The translations under genes were made by a program, and so were the position numbers. The notes below the pieces were generated by a model that saw only the letters and a program-made list of their open reading frames with translations, was not told where the DNA came from and did no database searches. DNA of 42,704 nucleotides from an uncultured bacterium (GTDB taxonomy: Bacteria; Bacillota; Clostridia; Oscillospirales; Oscillospiraceae), in the NCBI GenBank assembly GCA_947073515.1, contig CAMTMC010000019.1, forward strand, positions 1 to 42,704, given 5' to 3'. The first letter of the stretch is position 1. The number at the start of each line of letters is the position of its first letter. Below are positions 1 through 7,142 of the stretch, piece after piece.

Positions 1-1119
1 CCGGCCAAAGTGGCCGTAGGCGGCCAGCTGGCGGTAGATGGGCCGGCGCAGGTCCAGGTCCCGGATGATGGCGGCGGGGCGCAGGTCGAAGACCTTGTCC
101 ACCGCCTCCTCCAGCCGGGCGTCGGCCACCTTCCCGGTGCCGAAGGTGTCCACCCGCACCGACACGGGCCGGGCCACGCCGATGGCGTAGGCCAGCTGCA
201 CCTGGCAGCGGCAGGCCAGGCCGGCGGCCACCACGTTCCGGGCCACCCAGCGGGCGGCGTAGGCGGCGGAGCGGTCCACCTTGGTGGGGTCCTTGCCGGA
301 GAAGGCGCCGCCGCCGTGGGGGGCGGAGCCGCCGTAGGTGTCCACGATGATCTTCCGGCCGGTGAGGCCGCTGTCCCCCTGGGGCCCGCCGATAACGAAC
401 CGGCCGGTGGGGTTGACAAAAATTTTGGTGTCCCCGTCTATCAGGCCGGCGGGGATGACGGGCTTGATGACCAGCTCGATCATATCCTTCCGGATCCGCT
501 CCAGCTCGGCCTCCGCGCCGTGCTGGGTGGAGATGACCACCGCGTCCACCCGGACGGGCTTGTTGTCCTCGTCGTACTCCACGGTGACCTGGCTCTTGCC
601 GTCGGGCCGCAGATAGTCCACCAGCCCCTCCTTGCGCACCTGGGTCAGCCGCATGGCCAGCTTCTGGGCCAGGGAGATGGGCAGGGGCATCAGCTCCGGG
701 GTCTCGTCACAGGCGTAGCCGAACATCATGCCCTGGTCGCCGGCGCCGTTGTCCAGGCCGTCGCCCATGTCGCCCTCCTTGGCCTCCAGGGCCTTGTTCA
801 CCCCCATGGCGATGTCGCCGGACTGCTCGTCGATGGAGGTGATGACGGCGCAGGTGTCGCAGTCAAAGCCGAACTTGGCCCGGTCATAGCCGATCTCCCG
901 CACCACCTGCCGGGCCACCTTGGGGATGTCCACATAGCAGCTGGTGGTGATCTCCCCCATCACGTGGATCAGGCCGGTGGTCACCGTGGTCTCGCAGGCC
1001 ACCCGGGACATGGGATCCTTCTCCAGCATGGCGTCCAGCACCGCGTCAGAGATCTGGTCGCAAATTTTGTCGGGATGCCCCTCCGTAACGGATTCCGATG
1101 TAAACAGTCGCTTTTCCAT
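1..1119 (-). CDS. metK: S-adenosylmethionine synthetase, 3' end cut by the window edge
   Basis: Cytosolic enzyme that makes S-adenosylmethionine from methionine and ATP. The protein starts [18 protein letters not shown], the standard MetK N-terminus. It carries the signature [12 protein letters not shown] and, later, [19 protein letters not shown] with the phosphate- and metal-binding residues. About 373 of the usual ~395 residues are visible; the C-terminus lies beyond base 1. The start at 1119 has an AAAGGAGAAA ribosome site. The gene sits behind a consensus promoter, a SAM-I riboswitch and a terminator, so its own product should switch it off. ahcY, another methyl-cycle gene, lies nearby on the same strand. 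Identification is secure. Confidence 0.97.
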   Translation of the reverse strand, partial: MEKRLFTSESVTEGHPDKICDQISDAVLDAMLEKDPMSRVACETTVTTGLIHVMGEITTSCYVDIPKVARQVVREIGYDRAKFGFDCDTCAVITSIDEQSGDIAMGVNKALEAKEGDMGDGLDNGAGDQGMMFGYACDETPELMPLPISLAQKLAMRLTQVRKEGLVDYLRPDGKSQVTVEYDEDNKPVRVDAVVISTQHGAEAELERIRKDMIELVIKPVIPAGLIDGDTKIFVNPTGRFVIGGPQGDSGLTGRKIIVDTYGGSAPHGGGAFSGKDPTKVDRSAAYAARWVARNVVAAGLACRCQVQLAYAIGVARPVSVRVDTFGTGKVADARLEEAVDKVFDLRPAAIIRDLDLRRPIYRQLAAYGHFGR

Positions 1120-1170
1120 AATAAATTTCTCCTTTCTTTCTGCCGGGCGGAGGCCCGGTGTGGGGGCGCG

Positions 1171-1200
1171 AAAAACGCCCCGCCGGTCTGGCGGAGCGTT
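1171..1200 (-). terminator. Riboswitch-controlled intrinsic terminator before metK
   Basis: On the minus strand an 11-nt arm AACGCTCCGCC pairs with GGCGGGGCGTT across a short loop. The T run follows directly (AAAAA at 1171-1175 on the plus strand). It lies between the SAM-I aptamer and the metK start, the normal place for the expression platform. Confidence 0.85.
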
Positions 1201-1215
1201 AGCATGTGGTGACAC

Positions 1216-1312
1216 CCTCATCTCTCGATACACTACCGCCGGATTTGGCACCTTGCGCTGGGCAGGTTGCCGTGGTCTCATAGGGCCGGTCCCTCAACCA
1301 CTCTTGATAAGG
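1216..1312 (-). promoter_or_regulatory. SAM-I riboswitch (S-box) aptamer
   Basis: Read on the minus strand, the element opens with CTTATCAAGAGTGGTTGAGG, followed by GACCGGCCCTATGA, CCACGGCAACC and AAGGTGCCAAATCC. It closes with GAGAGATGAG, which pairs with the opening CTTATC to form P1. These are the conserved S-box blocks in the right order. Binding of S-adenosylmethionine is known to stabilise the aptamer and allow the downstream terminator to form, repressing metK. Confidence 0.95.
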
Positions 1313-1349
1313 TTATTCAGTTGTGGGGAACCTTTTTGATTCTACGCCT

Positions 1350-1379
1350 ATTATATATCAGCGATTTAACCCTTGTCAA
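1350..1379 (-). promoter_or_regulatory. Consensus sigma-A promoter of metK
   Basis: TTGACA (1379-1374) and TATAAT (1355-1350) are separated by 18 bp. Transcription would start about 30 nt upstream of the SAM-I aptamer, so the whole riboswitch is in the leader. Confidence 0.9.
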
Positions 1380-1485
1380 TGCCTTTTTTCCGGCCCGGGA
1401 CGCCCGCTCAGGAGATTACTCCCCATGCTTTCCCAGCCGGGGGCGGGAAAATCGGGGTCCAGCTCCCCGCTTCGGGCACCCCCCC

Positions 1486-2010
1486 TCACAGCACGTACTC
1501 GTACAGGTGGAAGTCCGCCAGCCCGGTGTCCTCGTAGAAGATCTGCATGTCCCCCGCGTAGGAAAAGCCCGCCTTCTGATACAGCCGCTCCGCCGCCGGG
1601 TTGCCGTCCAAAACGTCCAGCCGCACTGTCTTGCAGCCCTTCTCCCGGGCCGCCTGGATGGCCCCCCGGACCATCTCCAGTCCCAATCCGCCCCGGGCCA
1701 GCTCCGGGTGGACCCCCAGGGTGTGGATCACCGCCACCTGGCTGTCCTCCACATCCACCAACCAGGCGCCGCCCCGGTAGCCCTCGTCCATCCCCTGGCG
1801 GACTACCATCCCGGCGGCCAGACGGCCGTCCAGCTCCCCCACGTACATGGCGTCCCGCTCCAGGGCCGCCCGAAAATCCGCCTCGATGGGATACACCCCT
1901 TTCTTCCAGCCCGGCTTGTCCACCTGCCACTGGTACAGGTCAATGATGTGGTCATACAGCTCGCAGATGGCGGGCACATCCCCCTCCACCGCCTTTCGAA
2001 TGGTCAGCAT
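1486..2010 (-). CDS. GNAT family N-acetyltransferase
   Basis: A 174-residue acetyl-CoA-dependent N-acetyltransferase with unknown substrate. The fold is visible as VAVIHTLGVHPELARGGLG (strand 4 and the acetyl-CoA loop, RGGLG in place of the usual R/QxxGxG), VRLDVLDGNPAAERLYQKAGF (the N-x-x-A-x-x-L-Y-x-K-x-G-F element), and a C-terminal strand ending YEYVL. I chose the start at 2010 because GGAGGG lies 6 nt upstream and it overlaps the end of the preceding methyltransferase gene by 7 nt, which suggests translational coupling. It is the last gene of the alkylation-repair operon, though an acetyltransferase has no obvious role in that repair. Confidence 0.85.
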   Translation of the reverse strand: MLTIRKAVEGDVPAICELYDHIIDLYQWQVDKPGWKKGVYPIEADFRAALERDAMYVGELDGRLAAGMVVRQGMDEGYRGGAWLVDVEDSQVAVIHTLGVHPELARGGLGLEMVRGAIQAAREKGCKTVRLDVLDGNPAAERLYQKAGFSYAGDMQIFYEDTGLADFHLYEYVL

Positions 2011-2462
2011 TGAACTCCCTCCAATTCCAGCAATTTTTGTTTCAGCTCCAGCCCCCCGGCGTAGCCGGTGAGCCGTCCGCCGCTCCCCACCACCCGGTGG
2101 CAGGGCACGGCGATCCAGACGGGGTTTTTCCCGTTGGCGGCCCCCACCGCCCGGGCGGCTTTCGGCCGTCCGATGGCCCGGGCGATGTCCCCGTAACTCC
2201 TGGTCTCCCCGTACGGAATTTCCCCAAGGGCGGCCCACACCCGCCGCTGGAAGTCCGTCCCCCGGGGCTCCATGGGGAAGTCGAACCCCCTCCTCGCCCC
2301 GTCCAGGTACTCCTCCAGCTGCCGCCATACCAGTTCGGTCAGCCCGTTGGGCTCCCCCGGCCCGGCGGGCTCCGCCAGGATTTTCAGCCCGGTCACAGCC
2401 CCGTCCTCATAGTCGATCCGGGCCGGCCCCAGCCGGGTGGCGTACACCGCAAACCCGCTCAT
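2004..2462 (-). CDS. ogt: Methylated-DNA--protein-cysteine methyltransferase
   Basis: Suicide repair protein that moves the alkyl group of O6-methylguanine (or O4-methylthymine) in DNA to its own cysteine. The 152-residue protein has the acceptor motif IAVPCHRVV with Cys121. It is preceded by the helix-turn-helix segment TRSYGDIARAIGRPKAARAVGAANGKNP, with the arginine finger in RAVGAA, and followed by LTGYAGGLELKQKLLELEG. This is the short Ogt type without the Ada regulatory domain. The start at 2462 overlaps the glycosylase stop as ATGA, and the stop overlaps the GNAT start, so all three are probably one operon. Confidence 0.95.
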   Translation of the reverse strand: MSGFAVYATRLGPARIDYEDGAVTGLKILAEPAGPGEPNGLTELVWRQLEEYLDGARRGFDFPMEPRGTDFQRRVWAALGEIPYGETRSYGDIARAIGRPKAARAVGAANGKNPVWIAVPCHRVVGSGGRLTGYAGGLELKQKLLELEGVQC

Positions 2463-3112
2463 ATCCTGTCCTCCGATCTCTTGTCCGGCGCCGGGTCGGT
2501 GAGCTCCGGCAGGGCGCCCCTGGCGATCTCCCACAGGTACAGGCTGGCCGCCGTGCCACAGGGGGAGTACCGCCGCCGGTACTTGTCAAATTTCTCCCGG
2601 TCCATCACCCGGTGGCGGTAGAGCATCCGCATCCCCCTTAAAATGCCCAGATCCCCGTAGCTCACCACGTCGGGCCTGCCCATGGAGAAGGTCATAATCA
2701 TCTCCGCCGTCCAGGCCCCCACCCCCTTCAGGGAGCTGAGGGCCTCCACCACCTGGCGGTCGGGCATCCCCTCCAGGGCCTCCAGATCGAAGCCGCCCTC
2801 CTCCACCCGGCGGGCGAAATCCAGGATGTAGTCCGCCTTCCGGAAGCTCATGCCCACCCGCTGTAGCTCCTCCCGGCCCAGGGCCAGCAAGGCGGGGGCG
2901 TCCACCGTGCCCAGCCGCTCCCCCAGCCGCCTCCACAGGGTGGCCTGGGCGGCGGTGGAGATCTGCTGTCCCACAATCTGGTGGACCACCGAGGCGAACA
3001 GGTCCGGATCCCCCTCCCGGGACAGGGGCCCGATCCGCTCAATGGCCTCCCCCAGCTTTTTGTCCCGGCTTTTCAGGTATTCCATCTCCCGAGGCCCGCA
3101 CGCCACAACCAT
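2459..3112 (-). CDS. DNA-3-methyladenine glycosylase II family (HhH-GPD) protein
   Basis: Base-excision glycosylase that removes alkylated purines. The 217-residue protein has the helix-hairpin-helix LSSLKGVGAWTAEMIM near residues 127-140. The catalytic aspartate of the HhH-GPD family is Asp154 in SYGDLGILRG. VGQQISTAAQATLWRRL matches the AlkA-type helix before it. There are no C-terminal Fe-S cysteines, which separates it from the MutY/Nth branch, and it lacks the N-terminal domain of E. coli AlkA. The start MVVACG at 3112 is preferred: upstream in-frame codons run through the promoter. First gene of the alkylation-repair operon, overlapping ogt by 4 nt. Confidence 0.9.
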   Translation of the reverse strand: MVVACGPREMEYLKSRDKKLGEAIERIGPLSREGDPDLFASVVHQIVGQQISTAAQATLWRRLGERLGTVDAPALLALGREELQRVGMSFRKADYILDFARRVEEGGFDLEALEGMPDRQVVEALSSLKGVGAWTAEMIMTFSMGRPDVVSYGDLGILRGMRMLYRHRVMDREKFDKYRRRYSPCGTAASLYLWEIARGALPELTDPAPDKRSEDRI

Positions 3113-3160
3113 TCCGCCGCCCCCTGCTTTTGAATGTTTTTTGGAACGTATTTTTGAAAT

Positions 3161-3189
3161 AGTGTACCACATTCTCCCGATGATCGCAA
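3161..3189 (-). promoter_or_regulatory. Promoter of the alkylation-repair operon, with an upstream palindrome
   Basis: TTGCGA (3189-3184) and TACACT (3166-3161) are spaced 17 bp apart. Immediately upstream of the -35 box lies a 17-bp inverted repeat (3193-3209, GAAC...GTTC with a 9-nt centre) that could be an operator. Its spacing does not match the LexA box of Firmicutes (GAAC-N4-GTTC). Confidence 0.7.
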
Positions 3190-3218
3190 GAGGAACAGAA
3201 AATTTGTTCGATATTTTG

Positions 3219-3247
3219 TAAAAAAGGGGGCGCCCAAGGCGCCCCTG
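3219..3247 (-). terminator. Intrinsic terminator after greA
   Basis: On the minus strand GGGGCGCC, a TTGG loop and GGCGCCCC are followed by TTTTTT, 19 nt past the greA stop codon. Confidence 0.9.
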
Positions 3248-3265
3248 GCATGGCCTTATCCTCAT

Positions 3266-3769
3266 CTAGTAGCGGTTCAGGGCGGCGGAGCCGTCGTCCT
3301 CCCCCTTCTCGATGGAGCGGATCTGGGCGTAATACCCGTAGTCCTTGTTCACCTGGACCCAGACCCGGTCCCCGGCCTTTTTCCCCAGCAGGGCGGCCCC
3401 CATGGGGGACTCCTTGCTGATCAAGCCGTGGAGCACGTCCTGGCGCACGGTGGTCACCACCTGCCAGGTCTCCTCCTCCCCGTCCTCCTCCAGATAGACC
3501 GTCACCCGGTCGTACAGGCCCACGGCGTCGGCGGCGGAGCGGTCCTCAATGACCCGGGCGGTCTTAATCATGTTCTCCAGGTAACGGATGCGGCTCTCGT
3601 TTTTGTTTTTCTCCCGCTTGGCGGCCTTGTACTCAAAGTTCTCGCTCAGGTCGCCGAAGGAGCGGGCGGTCTTGACCTCCTCCAGCAGCTGGGGCCGCAG
3701 GGTGAGGCGCCGGTGGTCCAGCTCCTCCTTCATTTTTTGAAGGTCAATTTTAGTCAGTTCGTTATACAT
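3266..3769 (-). CDS. greA: Transcription elongation factor GreA
   Basis: Acts in the secondary channel of RNA polymerase to trigger cleavage of backtracked transcripts. The 167-residue protein has the expected N-terminal coiled coil with ARSFGDLSENFEYKAAKREKN, which includes the acidic tip (D and E of GDLSENFEY) that holds the catalytic Mg2+. The C-terminal FKBP-like domain ends SPMGAALLGKKAGDRVWVQV. Length and motif order are normal for GreA. The C-terminal extension after the domain is slightly long. It lies 83 bp after ahcY on the same strand and may be read from it. A strong terminator follows. Confidence 0.95.
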   Translation of the reverse strand: MYNELTKIDLQKMKEELDHRRLTLRPQLLEEVKTARSFGDLSENFEYKAAKREKNKNESRIRYLENMIKTARVIEDRSAADAVGLYDRVTVYLEEDGEEETWQVVTTVRQDVLHGLISKESPMGAALLGKKAGDRVWVQVNKDYGYYAQIRSIEKGEDDGSAALNRY

Positions 3770-3852
3770 ATTGCCTCACATCACTGTTTTTTGCCGTCCA
3801 GGGACGGCGGGTGGCCTCTGGAACCCGCTCCAGCCGCCGCCCGCCGGTTATA

Positions 3853-5097
3853 TCAGGCCTCCCAGCCGGCCAGATAATCCCTCTGCTCCTGGGTCAGCTG
3901 GTCGATAGCCAGGCCCATGGCCTCCAGCTTCACCTGGCCGATCTTGTCGTCGATCTCGTCAGGGACGATGTACACCTTCTTCTCCAGCTCCCGCTGGTGC
4001 TTGACCAGCCACTCCAGGGACAGGGCCTGGACGGCGAAGGACATGTCCATAATCTCCGCCGGGTGGCCGTTGCCGGCGGCCAGGTTCACCAGCCGGCCCT
4101 CGGCCAGCACGTTGAGCGTCCGGCCGTCCTCCAGCTTGAAGCCCTCGATGTTCTGCCGCCGGGGGAAGCGCTCCACCGCCATCTCCCCCAGGGCGGCCAC
4201 GTCCACCTCGCAGTCGAAGTGGCCGGAGTTGCACAGCATCACGTTGTCCTTCATCACCTCAAAATGCCGCTTGACGATCACGTCCTTGCAGCCGGTGGCG
4301 GTGACGAAGATGTCCCCCAGCCGGGCGGCGGCGTCCATGGGCATCACCCGGAAGTTCTCCATGGTGGCCTCCAGGGCCTTGAAGGGGTCCACCTCGCACA
4401 CAATGACGTCGGCGCCCATCCCCTTGGCCCGCATGGCGATGCCCTTGCCGCACCAGCCGTAGCCGGCCACCACCACGGTCTTGCCCGCCACGATCAGGTT
4501 GGTGGTGTGCATGATGGCGTCCCAGGTGGACTGGCCGGTGCCGTACTTGTTGTCGTAGTAGTGCTTGGCCTTGGCGTCGTTGACGGCCATCATGGGGCAG
4601 GGCAGGATCCCCTCCCGCTCCCGGGCGTACAGCCGGTGGATGCCGGTGGTGGTCTCCTCGCAGCCGCCGATGAGCCGGCCGGCGTACTGGGCGCACCGGC
4701 CCCCCAGCAGGTTGATCAGGTCGCCGCCGTCGTCCACAATCAGGTGGGGCCGGCACTTCAGCGTCTCCACCAGCAGCCTCTCGTACTCCTCCATGTCCAC
4801 CCCGTAGACGCCGTAGGTATCCACCCCCATCTCGGCCACGGCGGCAGCCACGTCGTCCTGGGTGGACAGGGGGTTGCAGCCGGTGAGATGGACGTCGGCG
4901 CCCCCCTCCTTCAGCACCAGCCCTAAGTTGGCGGTCTTGGCCTCCAGGTGGACGGACACGGCGATGGTCAGCCCGGCGAAGGGCTTCTCCCGGCGGAACC
5001 GGGCCTCAATGCCGCTGAGGGCGGGCATGAAGTCCCGCACCCACTGGATCTTCTGCCGGCCGGACGGGGCCAGGGACATGTCTTTCACAACGCTCAT
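3853..5097 (-). CDS. ahcY: Adenosylhomocysteinase
   Basis: Splits S-adenosylhomocysteine, the product inhibitor of methyltransferases, into adenosine and homocysteine, using bound NAD. The 414-residue protein has the NAD-binding Rossmann loop VVVAGYGWCGKGIAMRAKG, the substrate region PMMAVNDAKAKHYYDNKYGTGQS, and the late motif NLAAGNGHPAEIMDMSF. The C-terminus stops at GWEA, as in the short prokaryotic forms, and lacks the K-x-D-H-Y-R-Y tail of the long eukaryotic form. The ribosome site GAGGAGGAGA is strong. It sits on the same strand as metK, but greA and the repair operon lie between them. Its 5' leader is GC-rich and structured (see the separate entry). Confidence 0.96.
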   Translation of the reverse strand: MSVVKDMSLAPSGRQKIQWVRDFMPALSGIEARFRREKPFAGLTIAVSVHLEAKTANLGLVLKEGGADVHLTGCNPLSTQDDVAAAVAEMGVDTYGVYGVDMEEYERLLVETLKCRPHLIVDDGGDLINLLGGRCAQYAGRLIGGCEETTTGIHRLYAREREGILPCPMMAVNDAKAKHYYDNKYGTGQSTWDAIMHTTNLIVAGKTVVVAGYGWCGKGIAMRAKGMGADVIVCEVDPFKALEATMENFRVMPMDAAARLGDIFVTATGCKDVIVKRHFEVMKDNVMLCNSGHFDCEVDVAALGEMAVERFPRRQNIEGFKLEDGRTLNVLAEGRLVNLAAGNGHPAEIMDMSFAVQALSLEWLVKHQRELEKKVYIVPDEIDDKIGQVKLEAMGLAIDQLTQEQRDYLAGWEA

Positions 5098-5260
5098 GGT
5101 AATCTCCTCCTCTAATTCTTACCGCGATTTCAAGAGAGCCTCTTTTTGTATCCACCCCCGGAGGGGGGCGCGGGACCGGCAATTCTGACAATCGCTCTCA
5201 GCCCCGCGGGGGCCGTACGCGCGTGAGACTATGATACCATACTTTCCCCGGTAACAAAAG
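5098..5260 (-). other. ahcY leader region with GC-rich inverted repeats
   Basis: Read on the minus strand, CGCGGGG and CCCGCG enclose a small CTGA...TCAG hairpin. A second hairpin, CCCCC-TCC-GGGGG, follows about 20 nt later. The hairpins lie 35-100 nt before the ahcY ribosome site. TATCAT near 5235 is a possible -10 box, but no good -35 goes with it. The pattern suggests a structured leader. It does not match the SAH riboswitch blocks I know, so I assign no class. Confidence 0.35.
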
Positions 5261-5299
5261 CGGATTTTTCCTGTTTGAAATTTGTTTACACTTTGGCCG

Positions 5300-5328
5300 T
5301 AGACATTTCCCCCAAAAGCGGGTACAAT
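5300..5328 (+). promoter_or_regulatory. Promoter of the rhomboid-like gene
   Basis: TAGACA (5300-5305) and TACAAT (5323-5328) with a 17-bp spacer, 40 bp before the gene start. Confidence 0.8.
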
Positions 5329-5368
5329 ATCTTTTACTTGTGAACTTTACCTTCAAGGAGGCCTGCTT

Positions 5369-6241
5369 ATGAAAGCCGTGTCCCGCTGGCTGGACCGCTT
5401 CTGTTACAACCACCCTGGGCTGGGCATCCCCGGCCTGATCAAGTACATCGCCATCGGCAACGTGGCGGTCTACGTGGCTGACATGCTCACCGGCGGCATG
5501 CTCACCGCCTACCTGGGCTTCAACCTGGCCCTGATCCTCCGGGGGCAGGTCTGGCGGCTGCTCACCTTTGTCTTTATCCCCATCTCCTCCGGCGGCGGCT
5601 TCTGGGGGCCGTTTTTCTTCGCCGTCACCACCTACTTCTATTACTGGATCGGCTCCTCCTTGGAGCAGCATTGGGGCACCACCCGCTTCACGGTCTTCTA
5701 CGGCCTGGGCGTCTTTTTCAACATCCTCATGAGCGTGATCCTCTACTTCACCCTCCACATCAACATGGCTGTCACCATGTACTATGTAAACATGTCCATG
5801 TTCTTCTCCTTCGCCACCCTCTACCCGGATATGCAGGTGCTGCTCTACGGCATCATCCCCATCAAGGTCAAGTGGCTGGCCTGGCTGGACGCCCTTTTCT
5901 TCGCCTATGAGATCTTCATGCTGCTCACCTCCAGGGTGTGGCTGCTGGCCCTCATGCCCGTCGTGGCCCTGCTGAACTACTTCATCTTCTTCGGGGGCGA
6001 CCTGGCCAACGCCCTCACCCGGGGGCGGGAGCGGGTGAGGCACCGGGCCTCCCCCCAGACCATCAACTTCAAAAAGGCCCAGAAGGAGCTCCAGGAGCGC
6101 CGGGGCTACCTCCACAAGTGCTCGGTGTGCGGTATCACCGACCAGAGCCACCCGGACATGGAGTTCCGCTACTGCTCCAAGTGCAGGGGCTACTACTGCT
6201 ACTGCGCCAACCATATCAACAACCATGAGCATGTGACATAA
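5369..6241 (+). CDS. Rhomboid-fold membrane protein with C-terminal zinc ribbon, probably not a protease
   Basis: A 290-residue protein with about six hydrophobic segments. The order resembles the rhomboid fold: WRLLTFVFIPIS early, then FFAVTTYFYYWIGSSLEQHWGTTRF, typical of the rhomboid L1-TM2 region. Where an active rhomboid has the GxSG catalytic serine, this one has YVNMSMFFSFATLYPDMQ, and no clear catalytic histidine follows. I infer a pseudo-protease, as in derlin-like proteins. Residues ~250-290 form a zinc ribbon: CSVCG, YCSKCRGYYCYC and HINNHEH. The start has an excellent AAGGAGG site. It is a single-gene unit between its own promoter and a terminator. Function unknown. Confidence 0.75.
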   Translation: MKAVSRWLDRFCYNHPGLGIPGLIKYIAIGNVAVYVADMLTGGMLTAYLGFNLALILRGQVWRLLTFVFIPISSGGGFWGPFFFAVTTYFYYWIGSSLEQHWGTTRFTVFYGLGVFFNILMSVILYFTLHINMAVTMYYVNMSMFFSFATLYPDMQVLLYGIIPIKVKWLAWLDALFFAYEIFMLLTSRVWLLALMPVVALLNYFIFFGGDLANALTRGRERVRHRASPQTINFKKAQKELQERRGYLHKCSVCGITDQSHPDMEFRYCSKCRGYYCYCANHINNHEHVT

Positions 6242-6294
6242 ATAAGACGGGCGCCGTCCAAATGATGAGGCGCCATAACGAGGGTTTTAAAAAA

Positions 6295-6329
6295 GCGAGG
6301 TACAGTCCGTTCACTGTGCCTCGCTTTTT
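6295..6329. terminator. Bidirectional intrinsic terminator
   Basis: GCGAGGTACAGT and ACTGTGCCTCGC form a 12-bp stem flanked by an A run on the left and TTTTT on the right. It can therefore end the rhomboid-like gene on the plus strand and the VOC gene on the minus strand. Confidence 0.88.
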
Positions 6330-6428
6330 GTGATACATTACCTGCCCGAAAATATATCACCCATTAGACACGTTCGGACCGTGCCCGCGAAGATGTCCTG
6401 CGCGTCAGATTCGGCGCGTTACAGGAAG

Positions 6429-6800
6429 CTATTGCTTGATAGTACTGAAACAAAAGGGGTGTCCTTCCGGGTCAAACAAGACAGCTGAAGTGTTAAAATA
6501 CTGAACTTCAGATTTTTTGGCGCCACATTTTATAGCATGTTCGACCGCTTCAAAGAGGTCTTCCACATAGAAATCAATGTGGGCCATTTGCTGCTGCTTT
6601 CCTTTTTCCCAAGGCCAGGCGGGCGCGATATAATCATCTATCTCTTGAAACGCCAGCAGCCATCCCTGTGGAGAACGCAAAGCAGCCCAGCCTCCACCGG
6701 ACATTTCCTTTTTCCAACCCAGAAGCGCCGCATAGAATTCGGCTAACGCATCCGCATTTTTACAATCAAAAGCAAATCCACAAATCCCATCTATTACCAT
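6429..6800 (-). CDS. VOC (glyoxalase/bleomycin-resistance) superfamily protein
   Basis: A 123-residue protein of the vicinal oxygen chelate fold, with the paired beta-alpha-beta-beta-beta repeats. The first begins FAFDCKNADALAEFYAALLGW, and the second is MAHIDFYVEDLFEAVEHAIKCGAKK followed by AVLFDPEGHPFCFS. The H in AHIDFYV and the late E/H region are candidate metal ligands, so the substrate could be anything from a glyoxal adduct to an antibiotic. The start at 6800 is chosen because GGGAGG lies 7 nt upstream. The gene is visibly richer in A+T than its neighbours, which suggests recent arrival. Confidence 0.85.
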   Translation of the reverse strand: MVIDGICGFAFDCKNADALAEFYAALLGWKKEMSGGGWAALRSPQGWLLAFQEIDDYIAPAWPWEKGKQQQMAHIDFYVEDLFEAVEHAIKCGAKKSEVQYFNTSAVLFDPEGHPFCFSTIKQ

Positions 6801-6888
6801 GATTTTTCCTCCCGAGCATGATGACATCTAAACGGTTGGAGCGCAAGGCTCCGGCCACTTTATTAAATATTTGCCGCTGTCCCCCGGC

Positions 6889-7005
6889 CAATGGGGCCCC
6901 GGCGAGGGAGCTCATCCCCCCGCCACCGCCTCCGCCACCCGGATGCCGTCCACGGCGGCGGACACGATCCCCCCGGCATAGCCCGCCCCCATTCCCACGG
7001 GGCAG
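6889..7005 (-). pseudogene. Detached C-terminal fragment of an FAD oxidoreductase gene
   Basis: Bases 6891-6987 repeat 7122-7218 at a 231-bp offset with about six differences. The shared stretch holds the last 24 codons of the oxidoreductase at 7143 (AGYAGGIVSAAVDGIRVAEA...), its stop codon (6912-6914) and about 20 bp beyond. The differences in those 24 codons are all synonymous. Upstream the two diverge (CPVGMGAGYAGG here, YPCGEGAGYAGG in the full gene), and no open frame continues. It is either a remnant of a tandem paralogue or a partial duplication. Confidence 0.75.
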
Positions 7006-7017
7006 GTCCCGTGGGAG

Positions 7018-7118
7018 CCCTGTATGGATTCAAATCCTCGGGCGAAATAAATTCGCCCTGCGGAAATTCTCCGGGCCTGGCGGCCCTGCGAATTTACGGC
7101 CTGCCGGCCGCCCCATCT
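7018..7118. repeat. Palindrome-rich spacer between the gene fragment and the full gene
   Basis: The spacer holds GGGCGAA-N5-TTCGCCC (7040-7058), GGGCC-TGGC-GGCCC (7073-7086), and paired AAATTC/GAATTT blocks (7064-7069, 7090-7095). No start codon with a ribosome site and no T run is present. It looks like an intergenic repeat unit. I see no second copy in this window, so the class is unknown. Confidence 0.45.
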
Positions 7119-7142
7119 GCGATGGGGCCCCGGCGAGGGGGC

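Noticed and set aside
3193..3209. LexA box controlling the alkylation-repair operon
   Set aside because: The half-sites GAAC and GTTC are 9 bases apart instead of the 4 needed.
5098..5260. Known SAH riboswitch before ahcY
   Set aside because: The leader is structured, but the conserved SAH-aptamer blocks are not seen, so only an unassigned leader is reported.
7025..7060. tRNA gene suggested by GGATTCAAATCC
   Set aside because: The T-arm-like string is not accompanied by an acceptor stem, anticodon arm or D arm on either strand.
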